Part shown: piece after piece, positions 49,935 through 58,008 of the stretch
How the letters are laid out: every line of letters starts with the position of its first letter
Numbering within the stretch: the first letter of the stretch is position 1
NCBI GenBank assembly: GCA_035653595.1
Contig: DASRBO010000104.1
Coordinates: 49,904 to 113,903 of the forward strand
Direction of reading: 5' to 3'
Length of the DNA: 64,000 bases
DNA from: DASRBO01 sp035653595
Lineage (GTDB): Bacteria; Actinomycetota; Acidimicrobiia; Acidimicrobiales; JAJPHE01
Notes under the pieces: generated by a model
What the model was told of the DNA's origin: nothing
Seen by the model: only the letters and a program-made list of their open reading frames with translations
Databases searched by the model: none
Made by a program: the position numbers and the translations under genes

Positions 49935-50456
49935 ATGACCACCCACGAGCGGCCCTTCGGCCGCTACTACGAGGACTTCGAGGTCGGCGACGTCTACCGC
50001 CACTGGCCGGGCAAGACGATCACCGAGTACGACGATCATCTCTTCTGCATGATCACCATGAACCACCACCCGCTGCACACCAATGAGTGGTTCGCCGCCA
50101 ACGAGACCGTGCACAAGAAGAACGTCGTGGTCGGCAACCTGGTCTACTCGCTGGTGCTGGGGATGAGCGTCCCCGACGTGAGCGGGTCCTGCATCGCCAA
50201 CCTGGAGGTGGAGTCGCTCACCCACAAGCGACCGACCTTCCACGGCGACACCATCTACGCCGAGACCCGCGTGCTGGACAAGGTCCTGTCCACCTCCAAG
50301 CCCGACCGGGGCGTGGTGACGGTGGAGACCAAGGGGTTCAACCAGCGCGGCGAGGAGGTGTGCTACTTCCGGCGCAAGCTGATGGTCTGGACCACCGAGG
50401 CCGCCCCGCCCCGCCGCCGCCCCTACGCCCCGGAGGACGCCTGGGCGTCGGACTGA
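49935..50456 (+). CDS. MaoC-like dehydratase, possible mesaconyl-CoA hydratase
   Basis: 173 residues, single hot-dog domain: RYYEDFEVGDVYRHWPGKTI at the N-terminus, then DDHLFCMITMNHHPLHTNEW with the hydratase Asp/His pair, and VVGNLVYSLVLGMSVPDVSG. In actinobacterial ethylmalonyl-CoA loci a short MaoC protein of this type is placed as mesaconyl-CoA hydratase next to the lyase and methylsuccinyl-CoA dehydrogenase; the same three are found within 7 kb here. GGAGGTAAC lies upstream of the ATG. Confidence 0.8.
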   Translation: MTTHERPFGRYYEDFEVGDVYRHWPGKTITEYDDHLFCMITMNHHPLHTNEWFAANETVHKKNVVVGNLVYSLVLGMSVPDVSGSCIANLEVESLTHKRPTFHGDTIYAETRVLDKVLSTSKPDRGVVTVETKGFNQRGEEVCYFRRKLMVWTTEAAPPRRRPYAPEDAWASD

Positions 50457-50482
50457 CCGGGGGAGCCCGGGGCCCGGGGGAC

Positions 50483-51013
50483 TCAGCCCCCGCCGTCGGA
50501 CCCGGTGACGGCGGCCACCACGGCGTCGAAGGCGGCATCGGCCAGGGCCCGCATCTCCTCATCCGTCCTGTCCTGGATGGGATGGGCGACGTAGACCGCC
50601 CGGGGCGAGAAGCCGATGGCCCGGCTCTGGGCGTCGGCGGCCGCCTCGAACTCTGCTGAGGCGACGAACACCCCGGCCACACCGTTGGATTCGAGTCGGG
50701 CGATGTCGTGCACACTGCACGACGTGCAGCTCCCTCAGTCGGCCAGGGCCTCGATCACCACCTCGCACTGCTCGGTGATGTCGGCCCGCAGGTCGGCCGG
50801 CGCCGGCTTGGTGAAGGTGGGCTTGCGGTAGCGCTCCACCCGGGCGCCCGCCCCGGCCAGCCGCTCGGCCAGGCGGTCGAGGAACACGTCGCCCCTGGGC
50901 TTGGATATGTCGAGCAGCCCGACCCGCCGCCCCGACAGCGACGCCGGCCGGGGCGCCGAGGCCAGCGCCGCCGGGGTCCGCTCGGCGGTCGGATCGAGGA
51001 CGACTCTGCTCAA
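50483..51013 (-). CDS. UGSC-family selenoprotein (Sec encoded by in-frame TGA)
   Basis: The sequence shows one 176-residue protein interrupted by a TGA (complement of 50735-50737). Before it: VVLDPTAERTPAALASAPRP, GRRVGLLDISKPRGDVFLDR, RKPTFTKPAPADLRADITEQ, CEVVIEALAD. At the TGA (residue 93) the reading continues Gly-Ser-Cys-Thr-Ser-Cys, then SVHDIARLESNGVAGVFVAS and EFEAAADAQSRAIGF. This is the U-G-S-C motif of a known predicted selenoprotein family. The joined halves keep one frame, and a perfect hairpin lies right after the TGA. Start TTG 51013 overlaps the upstream stop (TTGA). A thiol/selenol redox role is likely; the reaction is unknown. Confidence 0.88.
50705..50723 (-). promoter_or_regulatory. 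SECIS-like hairpin downstream of the Sec codon
   Basis: Read on the minus strand: GTCGTGCA, loop GTG, TGCACGAC, an 8-bp perfect stem starting 12 bases after the TGA, with the loop at bases +20 to +22 and G as its first base. Bacterial SECIS elements lie directly 3' of UGA with a G near the top of the loop at a similar distance. The loop is short. An alternative stem CTGCAC/GTGCAG overlaps it. Confidence 0.65.
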
Positions 51014-52476
51014 CTGCCCACCTCCCTGGTCACCGGCTCGCTGCCCGTGGGACCGCCCACCCAGCCCCCGATGATGGCCGAGAACATGCCGGCCGTGCCG
51101 CCGGCGTGGGCTATCAGCAGCCCACCGGGCCTGAACTTGGGCAGCCTCCCGCCCGCCATGCGGTCCGCCACCGCCCGCCCGATCCCCTCCGCCATGCCGC
51201 CCTCGCCCTCGGCCAGCTCCTCCACGGGCAGCGACAGCAGCTCGTCGAGCTCACGGCGCAGGCGGGCCTTGGTCCAGCCGGCCTCGGCGAACACCCGGGC
51301 GTGCTCGGGGCTGACCACCAGCAGGGCGTCGATGCCGAGGGCCAGCTTGGGGTGGGCCACCGTGCGCAGGCAGGCGGCGAAGGAGCGGGCCAGCGACTCC
51401 GGGGCCCGCGAGCGCTGGTCGATGATCCCCCGCACGCCCTCCCCGGCGAACAGGGTCACCGCCGACGAGCCCTCCGCCAGCCCCCGCTCGACGGCCAGCG
51501 GCTCCCAGGGCGAGGACTCCTCGTCCTCGGCGAAGCAGAAGCCGACCTTGCCCGGGTTGCCGAGGGTGGCCCGGTCCACCTCGCCCGGGCGGCCGCCGCC
51601 GACGTTGCGGATGACCAGCTGCAGGGCCCGTCCGATGCTGGAGTTGGCCCGGCTGCCCTGGCCGAGGGCGTTCACGCCCGAGTTCATGCCGATGCGGGTG
51701 CGGACCGGCCCGTTGACGATCACCACCGGCCCGGCGAAGTAGGTGGTGGCCAGAACGCCGTGGATGTTGAACTCAGTGGTGCACGCCGCCTCCACCGCCG
51801 CCAGCACGACAGGCAGGTACTCGGGGCGGCACCCGGCCATGACGGCGTTGACGGCCACCTTCTCCACCGTGCAGGGAGCCAGGTCGGGCGGGACCTCGGC
51901 CACCACCTCGTCCGGGCGCCGGCTGGTGCCCTCAAGCATGCGCAGCACCCTGGCCTCGGTCGGGGGCACCACGGGCAGGCCGTCGGTCCATCCCCGACCG
52001 AATAGGGCCTCGTGCTCGTCCTCCAGCTCGCCGAGCTCGACCCGCCGGGCGGCCAGCCGGGCCGCCCCGTGCCGCACCAGCAGGGCCTCGGCCACCCCGG
52101 GCTCGGTGGTGAGCGAGCCACAGCCCGGCCGCTGCTCGGGCAGCCCGGCGCCCAGGCCAACCAGCCCGGTGAGGGACTCCCACGCCGGCCTCGACCAGCC
52201 CACCACCCGGTCCGTGGCCACCCCGTCCTTCATGCGCACCAGCGTGGGGACCGTGTCGACCGAGAGGGCCCAGGACCACTCGAGCCCGGTGTCGTCGACC
52301 ACCTCCACACCGGCCGGGAAGCCAGGGTCGTCCTGGGACGCCACCGCCAGACGCAGCCCCCGCCGGTCCAGCTCGCCCAGCACGGGGGCGACCAGCTGGC
52401 AGGTCGGGCAGTCCGCCTTGACGACGGCCACGATCCCGTCGGTCGGCAGCGGGGTCGACGGAGGGGCCGTGGTCAG
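51010..52476 (-). CDS. Thioredoxin-fold / UGSC-associated fusion protein
   Basis: About 488 residues. The N-terminal ~100 form a thioredoxin-like domain with a CxxC active site (GIVAVVKADCPTCQLVAPVL; later VPTLVRMKDGVATDRVVGWS). The remaining ~370 residues form a large domain I do not know by name (DGLPVVPPTEARVLRMLEGT; NIHGVLATTYFAGPVVIVNG; MNSGVNALGQGSRANSSIGR). It is coupled to the UGSC selenoprotein gene by TTGA overlap, and its own start overlaps the hydrolase stop if CTG 52476 is used; GTG 52431 is the first standard start. The CxxC domain could reduce the selenoprotein. Confidence 0.75.
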   Translation of the reverse strand: MTTAPPSTPLPTDGIVAVVKADCPTCQLVAPVLGELDRRGLRLAVASQDDPGFPAGVEVVDDTGLEWSWALSVDTVPTLVRMKDGVATDRVVGWSRPAWESLTGLVGLGAGLPEQRPGCGSLTTEPGVAEALLVRHGAARLAARRVELGELEDEHEALFGRGWTDGLPVVPPTEARVLRMLEGTSRRPDEVVAEVPPDLAPCTVEKVAVNAVMAGCRPEYLPVVLAAVEAACTTEFNIHGVLATTYFAGPVVIVNGPVRTRIGMNSGVNALGQGSRANSSIGRALQLVIRNVGGGRPGEVDRATLGNPGKVGFCFAEDEESSPWEPLAVERGLAEGSSAVTLFAGEGVRGIIDQRSRAPESLARSFAACLRTVAHPKLALGIDALLVVSPEHARVFAEAGWTKARLRRELDELLSLPVEELAEGEGGMAEGIGRAVADRMAGGRLPKFRPGGLLIAHAGGTAGMFSAIIGGWVGGPTGSEPVTREVGS

Positions 52477-53342
52477 CCCTCCAGGAAGCCGAGGACCAGC
52501 TTGGCCACCTCGTCGTGGCGCTCGAGGTGGAGGAAGTGGCCGGCGTCGGGCAGCACCTCCACCACCGAGCCCGGGCCGAGGAAGTCGGCCGCCCGGCGGG
52601 CGAACTCCGCCCCGATGCAGCCGTCCCGCTGGCCGTGGAGGTACAGGGTGGCCTGGGGGCAGGGGGCCTGCACCGAGGCCTGCTCGGCCGCCAGCGACTC
52701 GTCGCCGGGGGCGAACATGGCCCGGTAGTAGCCGAGGGCGGCGGCCAGGTTGGCCGGATCGCGCAGCGACTCCTTGACGAGGCGGAGGTCCTCGGTCGCG
52801 TCGTAGCCCGGGGACCAGTCGGCCCACAGCCGGTCGATGAAGGCGAGATCGCCCATGGGCACGACCAGGTCGGCCAGGGGGTTCTGGAAGAAGAACATGT
52901 ACCAGCTGCGCCGGAGCTGGTCGTAGTCGAGGAAGGCGCCCGCCATCACCCCCATCGGGGGAACGGCGGCGGCGACGACCCGGCGCCAGCGCTCCGGGTG
53001 GTGGGCGGCGGCGCCGTAGGCGGCGATGGCTCCCCAGTCGTGGCCGATGATGACCGCCTCGCCGTCGCCGCCGAGCACGTCGTGCAGGGCGCAGGCGTCG
53101 GCGACCAGGGCCCCGGTCTGGTAGCGGCCGTCGGGGGGCACCGAGGTGGGGGCATAGCCCCGCATGAAGGGCGCCACCGCCCGGTAGCCGGCCGAGCCCA
53201 GGTCGGTCAGCAGGTGGCGCCAGCCGTGCGCCGTGTCGGGGAACCCGTGCAGGCACAGGGCCAGCGGCCCGTCCTCGGGCCCGCACTCCAGCAGGGCGAA
53301 GTCGACCCCGTTGGCGGTGACGGAGGAGCGGCGGGGTTCCAT
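52473..53342 (-). CDS. Alpha/beta hydrolase, epoxide-hydrolase/dehalogenase-like
   Basis: 289 residues. Oxyanion motif HGFPDTAHGW, nucleophile motif IIGHDWGAIAAYGAAAHHPE with Asp as nucleophile (as in epoxide hydrolases and haloalkane dehalogenases), and catalytic His in DAGHFLHLERHDEVAK. The cap region is rich in aromatics (DYDQLRRSWYMFFFQNPLAD). It is first of a three-gene operon ending in the UGSC selenoprotein, so the substrate may belong to the same pathway. Confidence 0.88.
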   Translation of the reverse strand: MEPRRSSVTANGVDFALLECGPEDGPLALCLHGFPDTAHGWRHLLTDLGSAGYRAVAPFMRGYAPTSVPPDGRYQTGALVADACALHDVLGGDGEAVIIGHDWGAIAAYGAAAHHPERWRRVVAAAVPPMGVMAGAFLDYDQLRRSWYMFFFQNPLADLVVPMGDLAFIDRLWADWSPGYDATEDLRLVKESLRDPANLAAALGYYRAMFAPGDESLAAEQASVQAPCPQATLYLHGQRDGCIGAEFARRAADFLGPGSVVEVLPDAGHFLHLERHDEVAKLVLGFLEG

Positions 53343-53398
53343 CGGCGCCGAACATTAGTGGGGCTCAATCTGGGGACGGGTTGCGCCGATAGAACCAT

Positions 53399-54490
<1,092 letters not shown>

Positions 54491-54553
54491 CGCCCCGCAC
54501 GGGGGCGCGCCGCACCCGCCCCGAGAGCCGGACGTGACCGAAGTCACACGAGG

Positions 54554-55447
54554 TTGCGGGCCCATGGGCCACGGGTAACCTTCCCGCAAACCCAGGGGGG
54601 AGCCATCAAAGTCACGTTCTATGGCGTGAGGGGCTCTTGCCCCTGTCCCAGCGAGGCAAATCGTCGCTACGGGGGCAACACTGCCTGCGTCGTGCTGGAG
54701 GTCGGCGACGAGCCCCCGCTGATCCTCGATCTGGGGACCGGCCTGCGCCAGTTCGGCCTGCGCCAGCCCACCGACGGCTCCTTCCGCGGCAGTGCCCTGG
54801 TGACCCACATCCACTGGGACCACGTTCAGGGCCTCCCGTTCTTCCCCCCGGTGAACCGGCCCGGCGCCCGCCTCGACATCTACGGGCCCCGCCAGAAGGA
54901 GGGCCCCCTGGGGGCGGTGTTCGGGGACCTCATGCGGCCCCCGTACTTCCCGGTGCAGTACAGCGACCTGCGCGGCGACATCGAGTTCCATGACGTCGCC
55001 GACGAGGACATCGAGATCGGCACGGCCAAGATCGCCGTGCGCCCCGTGCCCCACGTGGGGCCGACGGTCGGCTACCGCATCCAGTGGGACGGGACGGTGG
55101 TCACCTACATCAGCGACCACCAGCAGCCGGTGGACGGGGACGGCAACCCCCTGGGCGGCATCGCCGACTCGGTGATGGAGCTGTGCGAGGGGGCCGACCT
55201 TCTCATCCACGACTCGCAGTACACCCTGAGCGAGTTCCTGGAGCGCTCCGACTGGGGCCACTGCACCATCGAATACGCCGTCATGCTGGCCAAGGCCGCC
55301 CGGGCCCGGCGCCTCGTCATGTTCCACCACGACCCCTCCCACGACGACGACGAGATGGACCGCCTGGTCGAGACGGCCCGGTGCCAAGGGGCGATGGGTG
55401 GCCTCGAGGTCCTCGGCGCCGCCGAGGGAATGTCGCTCACCCTCTGA
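54554..55447 (+). CDS. Metallo-beta-lactamase-fold hydrolase, start codon unusual
   Basis: About 280 residues. Zinc motif THIHWDHVQGLPFF (HxHxDH) and later DLLIHDSQYTLSEF, HCTIEYAVMLAKAA and LVMFHHDPSHDDDE match the MBL proteins that begin MRVTFWGVRGS. Here the matching start region reads I-K-V-T-F-Y-G-V-R-G-S and its first codon is ATC (54605-54607), placed right after GGGGGGAG. The only standard in-frame start is TTG 54554, 17 codons upstream, with a poor ribosome site. So either an AUC start, an upstream TTG, or a base error from ATG. Substrate unknown. Confidence 0.85.
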   Translation: MRAHGPRVTFPQTQGGAIKVTFYGVRGSCPCPSEANRRYGGNTACVVLEVGDEPPLILDLGTGLRQFGLRQPTDGSFRGSALVTHIHWDHVQGLPFFPPVNRPGARLDIYGPRQKEGPLGAVFGDLMRPPYFPVQYSDLRGDIEFHDVADEDIEIGTAKIAVRPVPHVGPTVGYRIQWDGTVVTYISDHQQPVDGDGNPLGGIADSVMELCEGADLLIHDSQYTLSEFLERSDWGHCTIEYAVMLAKAARARRLVMFHHDPSHDDDEMDRLVETARCQGAMGGLEVLGAAEGMSLTL

Positions 55448-55454
55448 CCGCATC

Positions 55455-55958
55455 GTGAACCAGCGCCTGAGCCCCCACGCCGACCCCGGCTTCGACTCCG
55501 CCTGGTTCCGCACCGTGCTCGGCCACTTCGCCAGCGGGGTGGTGGTGGTGACCTCGGCCGACGACGACGGGCCGGTCGGCTTCACCTGCCAGTCGTTCTT
55601 CTCGGTCTCCCTCGAGCCCCCGCTGATCGCCGTTGCCCCGGGGCGCGGCTCCAGCTCGTGGCCCCGGATCGCCGAAACGGGGGTGTTCTGCGCCAACGTC
55701 CTCACCGAGGACCAGGAACCGCTGTGCCGGGTCTTCGCCAACACGGGGGCCGACAAGTTCCGCGGCGTGGGCTGGCGGCCGGGGACGACCGGATCACCGG
55801 TCCTCTCCGACGTCCTGGCCTGGGTCGAGTGCAGCATCGAGAGCGTCCAGGATGCCGGCGACCACTACCTGGTCCTGGGCCGGGTGGTCGAGATGGGCCA
55901 CGGCCACGGCCGCCCCCTGGTCTTCTATCGGGGCGGCTTCGGCACCTTCGAGGCGTAG
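55455..55958 (+). CDS. Flavin reductase domain protein
   Basis: 167 residues, FMN-binding split barrel of the flavin-reductase-like family. It has FRTVLGHFASGVVVVTSADD, GFTCQSFFSVSLEPPLIAVA and CSIESVQDAGDHYLVLGRVV. It supplies reduced flavin to a two-component monooxygenase, or acts on its own. GTG start eight bases after the MBL stop; the two are probably co-transcribed. No partner monooxygenase is nearby. The 214 bases after it hold no clear gene. Confidence 0.87.
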   Translation: MNQRLSPHADPGFDSAWFRTVLGHFASGVVVVTSADDDGPVGFTCQSFFSVSLEPPLIAVAPGRGSSSWPRIAETGVFCANVLTEDQEPLCRVFANTGADKFRGVGWRPGTTGSPVLSDVLAWVECSIESVQDAGDHYLVLGRVVEMGHGHGRPLVFYRGGFGTFEA

Positions 55959-56172
55959 TTCCCGGCGGCTGCGCCGCCCCGACCGAGGCCCCATCCCCGG
56001 TCTCCTCCCTGGCCTCGGGCCGGACGCCGGGTGGGGGGCCCGGCGGGAAGTCCCATTCGCGGGGATCGGAAGGCCTTCGCCCGGCCGACGGGGAACATTG
56101 TTGCGCCACAGTTGATGTTCGGCACGCCACTATGAGTGGTGGGCCTACGACGACCAGGACGGAGAACCCCCC

Positions 56173-57948
56173 ATGGAGCTGCGGTCGCTCGGACAGACGG
56201 ATGTGGTCGGCGCTGCGACGGCCGACGTCGGCGCCACCCGCGAGCGGGTGCGCCGGACCAGGCTGCGCCGGCTGGCCATGGTCCTGGCGGCGGTGGCGGT
56301 GCCCCTGGGCATCCGGGCGATCATGGAGCCGACCCGCTCCCTCGCCCTCCCGCACATCCCCCACGGCATCGGCCCCTACCTCCCCGGCCTGGTCCTCATG
56401 GTGGTGCTGGTGGCCGTGGTGGTCCTGCCGCTGGCCGGGGCGGGGCGCTCCCCCCACATCCTCTACCGGCCCAACGAGATCGACGTGCGGCTCTCCGACG
56501 TCCGGGGCGCCGGTGTGGTGGTCGACGAGGTGGTGCGCACCCTCAACCTGTTCCTGGCCCACCGCAGCTTCGCTGAAGGCATGGGCGGCACCCCCCGCCG
56601 GGCGGTGCTTTTCGAGGGGCCGCCGGGGACGGGGAAGACCTACATGGCCAAGGCCATGGCGGCCGAGGCCGGGGTGCCGTTCCTGTTCGTCTCCTCGTCG
56701 GCCTTCCAGTCCATGTACTACGGGCAGACGAACCGCAAGATCCGCACCTACTTCCGCGCCCTGCGCCGCTACGCCCGCCGCGAGGGCGGGGCCATCGGCT
56801 TCATCGAGGAGATCGACGCCATCGGCGCCACCCGCGCCGGCATGGGCCCGGGCGGGCACCGCGAGGGCGTCGCCGGCGTGGTCAACGAGCTGCTGATCCA
56901 GCTGCAGTCCTTCGACCAGCCTCCGGCCGGTACCCGGATGCGGGGCTGGCTCATCGACGCCCTCAACGCCTTCCTGCCGGCCGAGCGCCAGCTGGCCAAG
57001 CCCCGCACCACCCCGGCCAACATCCTGGTCATCGGGGCCACCAACCGGGCCGCCGACCTCGACCCCGCCCTGCTGCGGCCCGGGCGCTTCGACCGCTCCA
57101 TCTACTTCGACCTTCCCAGCCGCGCCGGCCGGCGCGACATCATCGACTACTACCTCGCCCGCAAGGCCCACGACCCCGAGCTGGACGATCCGGCCCGGCG
57201 GGACTCGTTGGCGGCCATGACCTTCGGCTACTCCCCCGTCATGATCGAGCACCTCTTCGACGAGGCGCTGATCTGGGCCCTGCGCCGGGGGGCCCCGGCC
57301 ATGTCCTGGGGCGACGTGAACCAGGCCAAGATGACCGAGGAGATCGGCCTGGCCCAGCCGGTGGAGTACGTCGAGGCGGAGCGGCGCACCATCGCCACCC
57401 ACGAGTCCGGGCACGCCACCGTCGCCTGGCTGGTGGGCCGCAGCCGCAGGCTGGAGGTGTTGTCGGTCATCAAGCGCAAGGACGCCCTCGGGCTGCTGGC
57501 CCACTCCGAGGCCGAGGAGCGCTGGACGAAGACCCGTTCGGAGATCGAAGCCCTCATCCAGATCGCGTTCGGTGGAGCGGTGGCCGAGGAGCTGTTCTTC
57601 GGGGAGACCAGCTCCGGGGTGGCCGGCGACCTGCAGGCGGCGACCCAGGCGGCCTGCCAGATGGTCGGCAGCCTCGGCATGGGTCAGTCCCTCATCTCCC
57701 TCGAGGCGGTCAGCGGCGCCGGCGGGGCCAACCTGGCCGCCCGGGTCCTGGCCACCGAGGCCGGCCGCGACGAGGTCGATGCCCTGCTGCGCCGCTGCCG
57801 CGACCAGGTGCGCAGCATGCTGGCGGCCAACCGCCATGTGATCGAGGCCCTGCGCGACGCCCTGCTGGAGCGGGACGAGCTCGTCGGCGAGGAGATCCTC
57901 GCCGTCATCGACTCCGCCCAGGCCGGCCTCATCGACCTCCGCCGCTGA
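56173..57948 (+). CDS. FtsH-like membrane AAA+ metalloprotease, divergent
   Basis: 591 residues. Two N-terminal membrane helices (~32-50, ~68-90), then an AAA domain with Walker A LFEGPPGTGKTYMAKAMAAE, second-region ATNRAADLDPALLRPGRFDR, and an M41 peptidase domain with the zinc motif TIATHESGHATVAWLVGRSR and the third ligand Asp in SGVAGDLQAATQAACQMV. Walker B reads IGFIEEIDAIG, with Glu in place of the usual Asp of FIDEID. The short loop between the helices and the low similarity of the N-terminal domain mark it as a paralogue, not the housekeeping FtsH. ATG preceded by no strong ribosome site. Confidence 0.83.
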   Translation: MELRSLGQTDVVGAATADVGATRERVRRTRLRRLAMVLAAVAVPLGIRAIMEPTRSLALPHIPHGIGPYLPGLVLMVVLVAVVVLPLAGAGRSPHILYRPNEIDVRLSDVRGAGVVVDEVVRTLNLFLAHRSFAEGMGGTPRRAVLFEGPPGTGKTYMAKAMAAEAGVPFLFVSSSAFQSMYYGQTNRKIRTYFRALRRYARREGGAIGFIEEIDAIGATRAGMGPGGHREGVAGVVNELLIQLQSFDQPPAGTRMRGWLIDALNAFLPAERQLAKPRTTPANILVIGATNRAADLDPALLRPGRFDRSIYFDLPSRAGRRDIIDYYLARKAHDPELDDPARRDSLAAMTFGYSPVMIEHLFDEALIWALRRGAPAMSWGDVNQAKMTEEIGLAQPVEYVEAERRTIATHESGHATVAWLVGRSRRLEVLSVIKRKDALGLLAHSEAEERWTKTRSEIEALIQIAFGGAVAEELFFGETSSGVAGDLQAATQAACQMVGSLGMGQSLISLEAVSGAGGANLAARVLATEAGRDEVDALLRRCRDQVRSMLAANRHVIEALRDALLERDELVGEEILAVIDSAQAGLIDLRR

Positions 57949-58008
57949 CCGGAAAGCGAGCGGTCCGCCCCGGCGCCGTCGCCCGGGACCCGTGGAGGGC
58001 GGCCCGGC

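Noticed and set aside
49921..49935. Box-like sequence GGTAACTTTCGGCCA at the MaoC start
   Set aside because: It overlaps the start codon rather than lying about 35 bases upstream, has no -10 element at the right place, and stands alone outside the island.
50483..50713. A separate 76-codon minus-strand gene after the TGA
   Set aside because: It is in frame with the upstream 92-codon ORF and the junction forms the UGSC motif, so one selenoprotein gene explains both.
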